Source: an uncultured Clostridium sp.
GTDB lineage: Bacteria; Bacillota; Clostridia; TANB77; CAG-508
DNA: 64,000 nucleotides
NCBI GenBank assembly: GCA_947368535.1
Contig: CANBHY010000003.1
Location: forward strand, 122,431 to 186,430
Reading direction: 5' to 3'
Shown: piece by piece, positions 53,389-63,174 of the stretch
Position numbering within the stretch: position 1 is the stretch's first letter
Layout of the letters: the number at the start of each line of letters is the position of its first letter
Program-made: the position numbers and the translations under genes
The notes under the pieces: generated by a model
Databases searched by the model: none
What the model was told of the DNA's origin: nothing
Seen by the model: only the letters and a program-made list of their open reading frames with translations

Positions 53389-55296
53389 ATGAGAAAAGTT
53401 GTGTTAATTTTATTTGTTATTTTATTATGTATGACCTTAAGTATTAATATTAGTTATGCATTAAATTCTGAAGAAATACAATTAAATGATGAAGAATCGG
53501 AGCGTGTAGATAGAGATATACAAGATTTAGAAACTGTAAGAGAAGATGGTGATAGAAAAGATTTAATTCAAGACAATGCTATTGAAGTAGAAGAAGTAAT
53601 ATCTAAAAATGATTTTGGAAATAAAGAAAATGCCATGTCAGTACAGGATGAGTCTGCGAATGAAAAAGATGATGAGATAGTTAATAAAAATACTACAGCA
53701 AATCGTGTTCAAAAAGATATAATAGAGATTAATAATGGTTGGTATTTTGTGGTAAATGGTAATATTGATTATTCTTTTACTGGTATAGCTTCTAATAGAT
53801 ATGGAAGATGGTATGTAAAGAATGGAAAAGTAGGATTTGATTATACTGGTACATATATAGATACTACAGGAAAATATGTAATAGAAGAAAGTAGAATAAT
53901 AGATACAACTGATTTAATGCAAGTAGATGGAGAATGGGTAAGAGTTGTAAACGGAAGAGTAGATTATGATTATACAGGGATAATGAAAAATAAATATGCA
54001 ACATGGTATGTAATAAATGGAAAAGTAGATTTTGATTATACTGGAACATATTATGAAGGAGAGAATGCATATATAATAGAAGAAAATACTGTATATAGAA
54101 TTTTACCTAAAGATACAACAAAAGTAGTAGAAGTAAAAAAGAATGAATGGCGAATGCTTATAAATGGAAAAGTAGATTATCATTATACTGGTTTAGGTGA
54201 AAATGAATATGCATTATGGTATGTAAAAGATGGTGGGATAGATTTTAAGTTTTCAGCTGAAAATTTTAATATAGAAGGAAATATATATAATATTATTGAA
54301 AATGAAGTATGTGAAGTTATTAGTAAAGTGGGATATCCAGCTACTATGTTTGTATCAGGACCAAATCAAAATATAAAATATTTATCTGATGCAATTTCTT
54401 TAGAAGGATGGGCTTTGTCATTAGAAAAGAATGATAAGATATTAATATATGTTGATGGAAGATATGTTGGACAGGCTATCAGAGAACAAAATGATGAAGC
54501 ATTTAATAACGAACAAAATAATGAATTTGGAGGAAAAGGTTCAACACCATTACCAGGCTTTTATTTTAATTTATCAAATTTAAGATTACAAGTTGGAAAT
54601 CATAAGATTAGAATAGTTAATGTTGCAAGTGATGGTAAGACAATAATGCAATCTAGAGAAGTACATTTTAATGTATTTGCTATGACTAAATCAAAAGGAA
54701 TTGATGTTTCTAATCATCAAGGAATAATAGATTGGAATGCAGTAAAAAACAGTGGTGTTACATTTGCTATTATAAAAATAGGAGAATATTGGCCTAATGC
54801 TAAAAAAGTTTTATATGATAAATATTTTGAAAGAAATTATTCAGAATGTAAAAGATTGGGAATTGCTGTTGGAGGATATGTGTATACATATGCTTTTAAT
54901 TCAGAAGAAGCAACTTTAGATGCTGAGGTATGTTTAGATAGAATTAGAGGAAAGAGATTTGATTTACCAATATATTATGATATAGAGGATCCTTCTATAG
55001 TTAGAGCAGTAGAAAGTGGTGAAACAAATGCAAATATGCTTACTGATGCGGTTCTTACATTTTGTAATATATTAAAAAATGCTGGATATCAAAGCGGAGT
55101 TTATACATATTTGAGCTTTTTTGAAAGATTTTTAAATGCACCATTATTAGAAAAATATTGTTCGATTTGGGTAGCACAATGGGGAAATAAAAATGATTAT
55201 AAAGGAAAATATGATTTTTGGCAATATTCAAGTGATGGTTATGTTCCAGGAATTGACGGAAGAGTAGATTTAGATTGGTATTATCCAAAAAAATAA
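53389..55296 (+). CDS. Secreted GH25 lysozyme with cell-wall-binding-like repeats
   Basis: About 635 residues. Signal peptide (about 1-26), then an acidic spacer. Three repeats of about 75 residues follow (about 108-295), each with W-x-(V/L)-x-NGxxDYxYTG followed by WYVxxGxxxF. A beta region (about 315-425) precedes a C-terminal glycoside hydrolase 25 domain (about 430-635) with KGIDVSNHQGIIDW and the catalytic-region YYDIEDPS. It should hydrolyse peptidoglycan N-acetylmuramyl linkages, the repeats holding it on the wall. Start ATG 53389 after AAAGGAG; GTG 53380 overlaps that site. Confidence 0.92.
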   Translation: MRKVVLILFVILLCMTLSINISYALNSEEIQLNDEESERVDRDIQDLETVREDGDRKDLIQDNAIEVEEVISKNDFGNKENAMSVQDESANEKDDEIVNKNTTANRVQKDIIEINNGWYFVVNGNIDYSFTGIASNRYGRWYVKNGKVGFDYTGTYIDTTGKYVIEESRIIDTTDLMQVDGEWVRVVNGRVDYDYTGIMKNKYATWYVINGKVDFDYTGTYYEGENAYIIEENTVYRILPKDTTKVVEVKKNEWRMLINGKVDYHYTGLGENEYALWYVKDGGIDFKFSAENFNIEGNIYNIIENEVCEVISKVGYPATMFVSGPNQNIKYLSDAISLEGWALSLEKNDKILIYVDGRYVGQAIREQNDEAFNNEQNNEFGGKGSTPLPGFYFNLSNLRLQVGNHKIRIVNVASDGKTIMQSREVHFNVFAMTKSKGIDVSNHQGIIDWNAVKNSGVTFAIIKIGEYWPNAKKVLYDKYFERNYSECKRLGIAVGGYVYTYAFNSEEATLDAEVCLDRIRGKRFDLPIYYDIEDPSIVRAVESGETNANMLTDAVLTFCNILKNAGYQSGVYTYLSFFERFLNAPLLEKYCSIWVAQWGNKNDYKGKYDFWQYSSDGYVPGIDGRVDLDWYYPKK

Positions 55297-55315
55297 GTGA
55301 TCATATAGAAATAAT

Positions 55316-55347
55316 AAAAGTTAGAGTTGTTAAACTCTAACTTTTTT
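55316..55347. terminator. Terminator between convergent GH25 and asd genes
   Basis: AAAAGTTAGAGTT (55316-55328) pairs with AACTCTAACTTTT (55333-55345), with U on the plus side. The asd stop codon is in the loop, so the left stem arm lies just beyond asd. Confidence 0.9.
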
Positions 55348-56337
55348 ATCGTGTTCAATTAATTTTTGAACTATTTGAATTGCATTAGTTGCAGCACCTT
55401 TACGGATATTATCTGCAACTACCCAAATATTTAATCCTGACACAATTGATTCATCTCTACGTATTCTACCAACAAATACTTCATTATGTTCAGTTGCATT
55501 TGTTGCTAATGGATATGTGTTAGTAGTTGGGTTATCTTGAATAATAATTCCAGGATAATTTTCTAAAGTTTTGTAAACATCTTTTATATCAAAATTTTTT
55601 TCAAATTCAATATTAATAGATTCACTATGTGAATTTAAAACTGGAACTCTAACTGTTGTTGCTGTTACTTTTAAATCAGGTTTTTCTAAAATCTTTCTAG
55701 TTTCATTTATCATTTTCATTTCTTCTTTTGTATATCCATTTTCTAAAAAGATATCAATATGAGGAAGACAATTATTATAAATAGGGTGTGGCCATTTTTT
55801 TGGTTCTAATCCTTTTTGAGTATTATAAAAATCATCAACGGCAGCTTTTCCACCACCAGAAACTGCTTGATAAGTAGAGTAAACTATTCTTTTAATAGTA
55901 TATTTTTCATCTAATGCTTTTAAAGGAATTACAGCCTGAATAGTAGAACAATTTGGATTTGCAATTATTCCATTGTTTTTTAAGGCTGCGTGTATATTTA
56001 CTTCTGGTACAACTAAAGGAACGTCTGGATCCATTCTAAAAGCACTACTATTATCAACAACAATACATCCTTTAGATGCAGCAATAGGAGAGAAATGTTT
56101 TGAAGTATCTCCACCTGCTGAAAATATTGCAAAGTCAAATCCTTCGTCAAAAGAATCTTCTTTTAATTCACGGGTTATATATTCTTTTCCCATAAATGTT
56201 ATTTTTTGGCCAGCAGATCTGCTAGAACAAAAAAAGGCGTATTCAGAAATAGGTAGGTTAAATTCTTCTAATACTTCGAGAGCTTTTCTACCAACCAATC
56301 CTGTAGCACCTACTAATGCTAATTTATATTTTTTCAT
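55330..56337 (-). CDS. asd: Aspartate-semialdehyde dehydrogenase
   Basis: Reduces aspartyl phosphate to the semialdehyde with NADPH, feeding lysine/diaminopimelate, threonine and methionine. 335 residues. NADP-binding LVGATGLVGRKALEVLEEF, the SSRSAGQ loop, catalytic Cys in NPNCST, and the AVSGGGKAA region are present. It is single-gene, with its own promoter (56402) and a structured leader. GTGAGGT precedes the ATG and is partly buried in a small hairpin. Confidence 0.96.
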   Translation of the reverse strand: MKKYKLALVGATGLVGRKALEVLEEFNLPISEYAFFCSSRSAGQKITFMGKEYITRELKEDSFDEGFDFAIFSAGGDTSKHFSPIAASKGCIVVDNSSAFRMDPDVPLVVPEVNIHAALKNNGIIANPNCSTIQAVIPLKALDEKYTIKRIVYSTYQAVSGGGKAAVDDFYNTQKGLEPKKWPHPIYNNCLPHIDIFLENGYTKEEMKMINETRKILEKPDLKVTATTVRVPVLNSHSESINIEFEKNFDIKDVYKTLENYPGIIIQDNPTTNTYPLATNATEHNEVFVGRIRRDESIVSGLNIWVVADNIRKGAATNAIQIVQKLIEHDKKVRV

Positions 56338-56347
56338 TTTAAATACC

Positions 56348-56393
56348 TCACTTTTAAAGTGATAAAGAGAGAAAAATATAATTATATTTTTCT
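56348..56393 (-). promoter_or_regulatory. Structured asd leader: 24-bp palindrome and SD-covering hairpin
   Basis: In the roughly 60-nt leader, 56370-56393 is a perfect 24-bp palindrome of A and T with flanking C/G. At 56348-56362, TCACTTT and AAAGTGA can pair, covering part of the GTGAGGT ribosome binding site. No lysine-riboswitch core is visible. Confidence 0.4.
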
Positions 56394-56401
56394 ATTTTAA
56401 T

Positions 56402-56430
56402 ATTATATGATAAATAGCTTAAAAACGCAA
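56402..56430 (-). promoter_or_regulatory. Promoter of asd
   Basis: Minus strand TTGCGT (56425-56430), 17-bp spacer, TATAAT (56402-56407). Confidence 0.7.
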
Positions 56431-56462
56431 TTTAAAATTATAATACTTAAAAAATAAATGAT

Positions 56463-56491
56463 TTGACTATTGATATAGTGTGTAATATAAT
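56463..56491 (+). promoter_or_regulatory. Promoter of the surface-polysaccharide operon
   Basis: TTGACT (56463-56468), 17-bp spacer, TATAAT (56486-56491). Confidence 0.75.
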
Positions 56492-56536
56492 AAGAAAAAA
56501 TTTAAAGATTCATAGATAAGGAGTAAATAATTTTAA

Positions 56537-57547
56537 ATGGCTAAAGTCAGTATAATAGTTCCAATATATAATGTTGAGCAATATTTAAAAAAATGTTTAG
56601 ATAGCTTAATAAATCAAACATTTAAAGATATAGAGATACTAGCAATAAGTGATGGTTCTCCAGATAATAGTATATCTATAATGAAAGAATATTCAAAAAA
56701 AGATGCTAGAGTGAAGAGTATTGAAAAAGAAAATGGAGGATATGGTTCTGTTTTAGAATATGCTATTGCTAATATAAGTACGCCATATTTTTTAATTTGT
56801 GATCCAGATGATTGGTTAGCAGAAGATGCAATTGAAAAATTGTACAATGCTGCAGAAAATAATAATGTTGATTTCGTAAGGTCTGCATATTATAGGGTTT
56901 TTTCTAATGATGGAGAACAAGAATATGATTTAGGAAACATATATAAAAATATATTTGATCCAGAAATAAATAAAATTTATGAAAATGATTTAATGAAATT
57001 TTTATTTATGTCAGAAAGTCCTCATGCAAAATTATTTAAGACAAAGTTGGCAAAAGATATTAAATTTCCTCATAAAGTAAGTTTTACAGATGGAGTTTTA
57101 TATAAATTATATGTTGCTAAAATGAAAAGTGCTTATATTTTGGAAGATGGATTAGCTTTTTATTTGATAGATAGAGAAGGAAATACAGTTACTGATGTTA
57201 AGCCTAAAATAGCAGATCAACATTGTTGTATTTTTGATTCTATAATGGAACAATATAAAAATTATGAAAATAAAGAAGATTTATTTTATTATAGAATGTT
57301 TTTACAATGTGAATTTGTTAATTCGGAAATTTCTAAAATAAAAGATAGAAAAGCATATAAAGAAAAAAGAAGACTATTATATTCTATGTATAAAAAATGT
57401 AGAAAATATAAGAAAGAAATTTATAATTGTTTTATATATGAGAAAAAAAAGAAAGTTTTGGCATACAAATTGTTGTTAAATCCAATTACTTCAAAATTAG
57501 CATTTATATATTTTTCAGATAAAGTATGGAAACAGAAAAATAAATAG
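56537..57547 (+). CDS. Family 2 glycosyltransferase
   Basis: 336 residues, GT-A fold. SIIVPIYNVEQYLKKCLDSL, AISDGSPDNS and the DxD-type CDPDDWLAED are present. No membrane helix, so it probably acts at the cytoplasmic face on a lipid-linked sugar. AAGGAG lies 13 nt before the ATG, rather far. First gene of the polysaccharide operon, 11 bp before glf. Confidence 0.92.
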   Translation: MAKVSIIVPIYNVEQYLKKCLDSLINQTFKDIEILAISDGSPDNSISIMKEYSKKDARVKSIEKENGGYGSVLEYAIANISTPYFLICDPDDWLAEDAIEKLYNAAENNNVDFVRSAYYRVFSNDGEQEYDLGNIYKNIFDPEINKIYENDLMKFLFMSESPHAKLFKTKLAKDIKFPHKVSFTDGVLYKLYVAKMKSAYILEDGLAFYLIDREGNTVTDVKPKIADQHCCIFDSIMEQYKNYENKEDLFYYRMFLQCEFVNSEISKIKDRKAYKEKRRLLYSMYKKCRKYKKEIYNCFIYEKKKKVLAYKLLLNPITSKLAFIYFSDKVWKQKNK

Positions 57548-57558
57548 GAGAGATATTT

Positions 57559-58662
57559 ATGAAAAAGTATGATTATTTAATAGTAGGAACAGGATTATTT
57601 GGTGCGATATTTGCGTATGAAGCTAATAAAAGAGGAAAAAAATGTTTGGTAATTGAAAAAAGATCACATATAGCTGGTAATATTTATACAGAAGAGATTG
57701 AAGGAATACAAGTTCATAAATATGGAGCTCATATTTTCCATACAAGCAACAAAGAGGTATGGGATTATATTAATCAATTTTCTGAATTTAATAGATATAC
57801 TAATAGTCCTATAGCTAGATATAAAGACGAAGTTTATAATATGCCTTTTAATATGAATACATTTAATAAATTATGGGAAGTTTTTACACCTGATGAAGCA
57901 AAACAAAAGATAAATCAAGAATTAGAAGAAGCTAAGATTGATGAACCAAAGAATCTAGAAGAGCAGGCTATTAAATTAGTTGGAAAAACTATTTATGAAA
58001 AATTGGTTAAAGGATATACAGAAAAACAGTGGGGGCAAAAAGCTACCGAATTACCTTCTTTTATTATAAAAAGATTACCTGTTAGATTTACATATGATAA
58101 TAATTATTTTAATGATAAATATCAAGGAATTCCAGTAGGAGGATATACACAAATTATTGAAAAGATGTTATCAGGAATAGAAGTCAAATTAAATTATGAT
58201 TATTTCGAACATAAAGTTGAATTAGAAAATATAGCACAAGAAACTGTTTTTACAGGGCCAATTGATAAATTTTATGATTATCAATTTGGAGAACTTGAAT
58301 ATAGAAGTTTAAGATTTGAGACAGAAATATTAGAAAAAGAAAATTACCAAGGAAATGCTGTAGTTAATTATACTGAGTATGAAGTTCCCTACACTAGAAT
58401 TATTGAACATAAGCATTTTGAATATGGTAATCAACCTAAAACAGTTATTACAAAAGAATATCCAGATTCTTGGAACAAAAATAAAGAAGCATATTATCCA
58501 ATTAATAATGAAAAGAATAATTTGCTTTATGAAAAATATAGAGAGTTATCTAAAAAAGATTCAAATATTATATTTGGAGGAAGATTAGGTCAATATAAAT
58601 ATTTTGATATGCATATAGTTATAGAAGAAGCCTTAAAGTGTGTACAGGAGAAAATAAGATAA
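57559..58662 (+). CDS. glf: UDP-galactopyranose mutase
   Basis: A flavoenzyme converting UDP-galactopyranose to UDP-galactofuranose. 367 residues: FAD site GTGLFGAIFAYEANKRGK, then IEKRSHIAGN, HKYGAHIFHTSNKEVWDY, GYTEKQWG and the C-terminal GRLGQYKYFDMH. All hallmark stretches are intact. It implies a galactofuranose-containing surface polymer. The stop overlaps the next ATG (TAATG). Confidence 0.97.
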   Translation: MKKYDYLIVGTGLFGAIFAYEANKRGKKCLVIEKRSHIAGNIYTEEIEGIQVHKYGAHIFHTSNKEVWDYINQFSEFNRYTNSPIARYKDEVYNMPFNMNTFNKLWEVFTPDEAKQKINQELEEAKIDEPKNLEEQAIKLVGKTIYEKLVKGYTEKQWGQKATELPSFIIKRLPVRFTYDNNYFNDKYQGIPVGGYTQIIEKMLSGIEVKLNYDYFEHKVELENIAQETVFTGPIDKFYDYQFGELEYRSLRFETEILEKENYQGNAVVNYTEYEVPYTRIIEHKHFEYGNQPKTVITKEYPDSWNKNKEAYYPINNEKNNLLYEKYRELSKKDSNIIFGGRLGQYKYFDMHIVIEEALKCVQEKIR

Positions 58663-59753
58663 TGAATATTTGCCAAAAAGAACATAAAAATAGAATAGAA
58701 TATTTTGATTTAGCTAAAACTATTTCTATTTTTTGTGTTATTTTGTGTCATTGTGTTGAGCAAATATATTATTCTAATCAATCTGCATACTATGATTCTT
58801 CTAATTTTTCTAAAATATTTTCTACAATATGTTTCGTCATTGGAAGATGTGGTGTACCGTTTTTTTTATTTGTTTCTGGTTCATTATTAATAAATAAAAA
58901 AATTGATACATTTGAAGAATATAAAAAATTTATTAAAAAAAATTTTTTAAGGTTATTATTGACAACTGAAATTTGGTTAATTATTTACAATATATTTCTA
59001 TCTTTGATGAAAGTTAAAACTTTTAATTTACTGTATTTAATAGAAAATATGTTCTTTTTAAAAACATTACCGTTGATGAATATATGGTATATGCCTATGA
59101 TATTAGGAGTTTATCTTGTAATCCCTCTTGTATCTAAAGCAATTAAATCTTTTGATAGTAATAAAGTTTTAATTTTTGTTGGTATACTTAGCTTTATAAC
59201 CAATATGTTGATACCAACAATAAATGTATTATTTTCTAAAATGAATATTGATACTGTATATTTATATGGATATGTTGAATTTTTAGGAGGTTTTGTTGGA
59301 ATATATTTGATAACGGGTTATTTATTAAATAATGAAATATTAAAAAAAATATCTAATGTTTTATTAATAAGTATAAGTATTATTAGTTTTATAGTTTGCA
59401 TGATATGGAATAATATTAGTTTAACTTATTATTGGAAGTATCTTCATTATGATTGTATATTTTTATATGTGTTGACAGTTTGTTTATTTGAGCTTTTTAG
59501 AAGAATAAATTTTAACAAAGCAGTAAATTGTATTAGAAAGTTAATTGATTATATTTCTAGATATAGTCTGGCTATATATTTTATTCATATAATTTTTATA
59601 ATGTTAATAGGAAAGTATTTAGTATTATATCAAATTCCAGCAATTTTAAAATTTGTATTGCTGAATGTTTTCACAGTAATATGTTCTTTTGGATTGGCTT
59701 GGATTATATCTAAAATACAATTATTAAAAAAGTTGTTATTATGTATTAAGTAA
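58662..59753 (+). CDS. Acyltransferase 3 family membrane protein
   Basis: About 363 residues with about ten helices. EYFDLAKTISIFCVILCHC, with the conserved His, and GRCGVPFFLFVSGSLLI are the family's opening motifs. Such proteins O-acetylate or otherwise acylate surface sugars. Start ATG 58662 overlaps the glf stop by one base and follows CAGGAG inside glf. Confidence 0.9.
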   Translation: MNICQKEHKNRIEYFDLAKTISIFCVILCHCVEQIYYSNQSAYYDSSNFSKIFSTICFVIGRCGVPFFLFVSGSLLINKKIDTFEEYKKFIKKNFLRLLLTTEIWLIIYNIFLSLMKVKTFNLLYLIENMFFLKTLPLMNIWYMPMILGVYLVIPLVSKAIKSFDSNKVLIFVGILSFITNMLIPTINVLFSKMNIDTVYLYGYVEFLGGFVGIYLITGYLLNNEILKKISNVLLISISIISFIVCMIWNNISLTYYWKYLHYDCIFLYVLTVCLFELFRRINFNKAVNCIRKLIDYISRYSLAIYFIHIIFIMLIGKYLVLYQIPAILKFVLLNVFTVICSFGLAWIISKIQLLKKLLLCIK

Positions 59754-59765
59754 ATGGAGGAAAAA

Positions 59766-60740
59766 ATGTCAATAAAAGAGCAATTAAAAAAGAATAAAGT
59801 AATTTTTAAAATTTGGAATGCGATAAACGAAAAAAGATTATTAAAAATAGAAGATGAAAAAACTAAAGGAGAATATACATTTATTAATAGAGGGAATGAT
59901 AGTGATAAACTTTGTATAGTTCTTGCTGGTTATAAAGAATTTTTATGGGATAATGTTTTTTTAAGACTAAAAAAGTATTGTCCAAAAGATGTAGATATAT
60001 GCATTATATCTTCTGGATTATATAGTGAAAAATTGTCTGAGATATGTGAAAAAAATAATTGGTCATATTTAAGTGTAAAAAGAAATCAAGTTAGCTTAAC
60101 TCAAAATATTGCTATTAATTTGCATAAGAATGCAAAATTTATATATAAGATAGATGAAGATATTTTTATTACGAAAGATTTCTTTAGTCAATTAATGGAT
60201 ACATATAATAGAGTATTAGAGGAGAAAAAATATAAACCAGGATTTGTGGCACCATTAATAAATATAAATGGGTACTGTTATAGAAGATTATTAGAAAAAT
60301 TAAATTTATTAGAAAAATTTGAAAAAAAATTTGGAAATGCTTGGTATGACGCATGTACAGATCAGAAAATAATAAAAGATAGTGAGGTTGCTAAATATTT
60401 TTGGGGAGATACAGAAAAAATATTTAGAGATATAGATGAGCTTTCAGCTAGGTTTAATAAAGAAGAATTTAATTATTCTATTTGCCCAATAAGATTTAGT
60501 ATAGGTGCGATATTATTTCCAAGGGAAACATGGGAGAAAATGAATAAATTTTCGATAAGCGACATGCCAGGTTTGGGAATGGATGAAACTGAAATATGTG
60601 CATATACAATTACTGAGAGTAGACCTATTATTGTTTCAGAGAATGTTTTAGTGGGACATTTTTCATATGGACCGCAAACTAATGCGATGAAAGATTATTA
60701 TGAGCAAAATATAGATGTTTTTAAATATGGAGAGGAATAA
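59766..60740 (+). CDS. Probable glycosyltransferase
   Basis: About 324 residues. Mid-protein YKIDEDIFITKDFF holds a DxD-like motif, preceded by a nucleotide-binding-like strand region (CIVLAGYKEFLWDNVFLRL, KNNWSYLSVKRNQ). This suggests a GT-A glycosyltransferase, though the family is not certain. ATG 59766 is chosen because GGAGG lies just upstream; ATG 59754 overlaps it. Position between an acyltransferase and a flippase supports a polymer role. Confidence 0.7.
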   Translation: MSIKEQLKKNKVIFKIWNAINEKRLLKIEDEKTKGEYTFINRGNDSDKLCIVLAGYKEFLWDNVFLRLKKYCPKDVDICIISSGLYSEKLSEICEKNNWSYLSVKRNQVSLTQNIAINLHKNAKFIYKIDEDIFITKDFFSQLMDTYNRVLEEKKYKPGFVAPLININGYCYRRLLEKLNLLEKFEKKFGNAWYDACTDQKIIKDSEVAKYFWGDTEKIFRDIDELSARFNKEEFNYSICPIRFSIGAILFPRETWEKMNKFSISDMPGLGMDETEICAYTITESRPIIVSENVLVGHFSYGPQTNAMKDYYEQNIDVFKYGEE

Positions 60741-60747
60741 TAAACTA

Positions 60748-62202
60748 ATGAACAATAAAAGTATATCTAGAAATTATATATATAACTTATTTTATCAGAT
60801 TTTAGTAATAGTTTTACCATTAGTAACAACTCCATATTTATCTAGAACTTTAGGTGCAGAAGCAATAGGGATTTATAGTTATACATTATCTATTGCTACA
60901 TATTTTGTTCTATTTGGTTCTTTAGGTGTATCAATGTATGGACAAAGGGAAATAGCATATTTGCAAGATGATAAAAAGAAAAGAACCATAGTTTTTGGGG
61001 AAATATTATTGATGAGATTTATAACTATGGGGATTTCCCTTATAATTTTTGGATTAACATATGTTAGATCAAATCAATATAGAATGTATTATACAATATT
61101 AACGATAGAACTTATTAGTCAAGCTTTAGATATTAGCTGGTTTTTTCAGGGGATGGAGGAATTTAAGAAAACAGTTGTAAGAAATTCTATTGTTAAGATT
61201 ATTTTTGTAATATCAATATTTGTTTTTATAAAGTCGCCTGCAGATTTATTTAAATATATTCTTATAGCAACTTTAGCAAATTTGATTGGAAATTTATCTT
61301 TATGGATGTATTTAAGGAAATTTTTAGATAAAATAAAGTTATCAGAGTTAAACATATTAAAACATATTAAACCTGCTATTTCATTGTTTATACCTCAAAT
61401 AGCTATACAAGTATATACTGTTCTAGACAGAACAATGATTGGAAAAATCTGGGGTGAAAAATCAGAGGTAGGATATTATGAACAAGCTCAAAAAATTATA
61501 AGACTATTACTTACTATAGTTACATCTTTAGGAGCTGTTATGGTGCCAAGAATGGCTAATACATATGCTAAAGGAGATAAAGAACAATTTAAAAAGTATT
61601 TGTTTAGATCTTTTAATTTTACTTTTTTATTAGCTTTTCCTGTTATGGCGGGGATAATTTTAGTTTCTAAGGAATTTGTACCTATTTTTTTTGGTAAAGG
61701 TTATGAAAAGGTAGCTATTTTAATACCAGTAATTTCACCGATAGTAGTTTTTATAGCTATAAGTAATATTTTAGGTTATCAAATTTTATTACCTACTAAA
61801 AAGCAAAAAGAGTATACAATTTCAGTAACAGTCGGTGCAATAATTAATTTTATATTTAATCTAATATTTATCTGGAAATTTGGAGCAGTTGGGGCATCAA
61901 TAAGTACTGTATTAGCTGAATTTTCTGTTTCTGCAATTCAAATTTTTTATGCAAGAGATATATTTAGAATTAGAGATATGATAAAATGTATCAAAAATAA
62001 TTTTATAGCTACAATGGTTATGGTAATTATAACATATGGAATTAATTATTTATTAGGAGTTACAGGGGTATTATCTGTAACTATTCAGATATTTATAGGA
62101 ATGGTTACATATGGAATTTCTTTGCTTTTATTAAAAGACGAATTTGTGTTTTATTTAAAAGATAGGTTAGTGAATATGGTTAAAGCAAGAATGTTGCATT
62201 AA
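60748..62202 (+). CDS. Polysaccharide flippase (Wzx/MVF type)
   Basis: About 484 residues, 14 hydrophobic helices. The start NYIYNLFYQILVIVLPLVTT then PYLSRTLGAEAIGIYSY is characteristic of oligosaccharide flippases. It moves lipid-linked repeat units to the outer leaflet. ATG 60748 follows GGAGAGGA; earlier in-frame starts lie in the preceding gene. Confidence 0.93.
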   Translation: MNNKSISRNYIYNLFYQILVIVLPLVTTPYLSRTLGAEAIGIYSYTLSIATYFVLFGSLGVSMYGQREIAYLQDDKKKRTIVFGEILLMRFITMGISLIIFGLTYVRSNQYRMYYTILTIELISQALDISWFFQGMEEFKKTVVRNSIVKIIFVISIFVFIKSPADLFKYILIATLANLIGNLSLWMYLRKFLDKIKLSELNILKHIKPAISLFIPQIAIQVYTVLDRTMIGKIWGEKSEVGYYEQAQKIIRLLLTIVTSLGAVMVPRMANTYAKGDKEQFKKYLFRSFNFTFLLAFPVMAGIILVSKEFVPIFFGKGYEKVAILIPVISPIVVFIAISNILGYQILLPTKKQKEYTISVTVGAIINFIFNLIFIWKFGAVGASISTVLAEFSVSAIQIFYARDIFRIRDMIKCIKNNFIATMVMVIITYGINYLLGVTGVLSVTIQIFIGMVTYGISLLLLKDEFVFYLKDRLVNMVKARMLH

Positions 62203-62217
62203 TTGAAAGGAGTTACT

Positions 62218-63165
62218 ATGGTAAACTTGAGTTGTATAGTTCCGATTTACAATTCTGAGAAATATTTAAGTAAATGTTTAGATTCATTGACAAATCAAAC
62301 TATGAAAAATTATGAAGTTATATTAGTTGATGATGGAAGTACAGATAACTCTAAAAAAATAGTAGATGAGTATATAAAATTATATCCAGATAAATTTAAA
62401 TACTTTTATCAGAAAAATATGGGACAAGCATCAGCGAGAAACTTGGGCTTAAAAAAGGCAGAAGGAGAATACATTTTCTTTGTAGATAGTGATGATTACT
62501 TAGAGCTAGATGCTTGTCAAAAAGTGTACGAGTGTGCCAATGAAAATGATTATGATATTCTTTCATTTGAATTAGAAGAAGAACTAGAAGATGGTACTAA
62601 AAAATCAAGTAATTATTATAAATTTACGGATGTTTCCGATGACAAGAAATATATTTTATGTGAAACATCTTCGGTTAATAAAATAATAAGAAAGAGTATA
62701 CTAATTGAAAATAATTTACAGTTTGTAGAGAATTATATTTATGAGGATTTAGAATTAATTCCTAGATTAATTTTATATACAAAGAAGGTATGTTTTATAG
62801 AAGATAAATTATATCATTATGTAATTCATAATAATTCTACGATGAGGCAAAAAGAATATAATTCAAAATTACAAAATATTTTTTTTGTTATGAATTCTTT
62901 AAAAAATAGTTTAGAAAATACTGAATATAAAGAGGAATTAGAATATTTATACATAGAGCATCTTTTGCATGGAGCTGTTTTAAGATACTTAGATTATGAA
63001 GAAGGATATTCAGAAATAATTAAGATTTCAGAAATTATGAGAAAAAACTTTCCAAAATGGAAGAAAAATAAATATTTTCAAATACAGAATATTAAATATA
63101 AAATTTTTTGTATTTTAGCATATAGCAAGAAAATTAATTTGTTAAAAAGGATTTTAAAAAAATAG
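62218..63165 (+). CDS. Family 2 glycosyltransferase
   Basis: About 315 residues. LSCIVPIYNSEKYLSKCLDS, VDDGSTDNSKKIVDEY, QASARNLGLKKA and FVDSDDYL give an unambiguous GT2 domain (about 4-190). The C-terminal part is helical. ATG 62218 follows GAAAGGAG; TTG 62203 overlaps that site. It follows the flippase by 15 bp. Confidence 0.95.
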   Translation: MVNLSCIVPIYNSEKYLSKCLDSLTNQTMKNYEVILVDDGSTDNSKKIVDEYIKLYPDKFKYFYQKNMGQASARNLGLKKAEGEYIFFVDSDDYLELDACQKVYECANENDYDILSFELEEELEDGTKKSSNYYKFTDVSDDKKYILCETSSVNKIIRKSILIENNLQFVENYIYEDLELIPRLILYTKKVCFIEDKLYHYVIHNNSTMRQKEYNSKLQNIFFVMNSLKNSLENTEYKEELEYLYIEHLLHGAVLRYLDYEEGYSEIIKISEIMRKNFPKWKKNKYFQIQNIKYKIFCILAYSKKINLLKRILKK

Positions 63166-63174
63166 AGGTATATT

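Noticed and set aside
56338..56400. Lysine riboswitch upstream of asd
   Set aside because: The leader is only about 60 nt, far shorter than a lysine riboswitch, and has no matching core.
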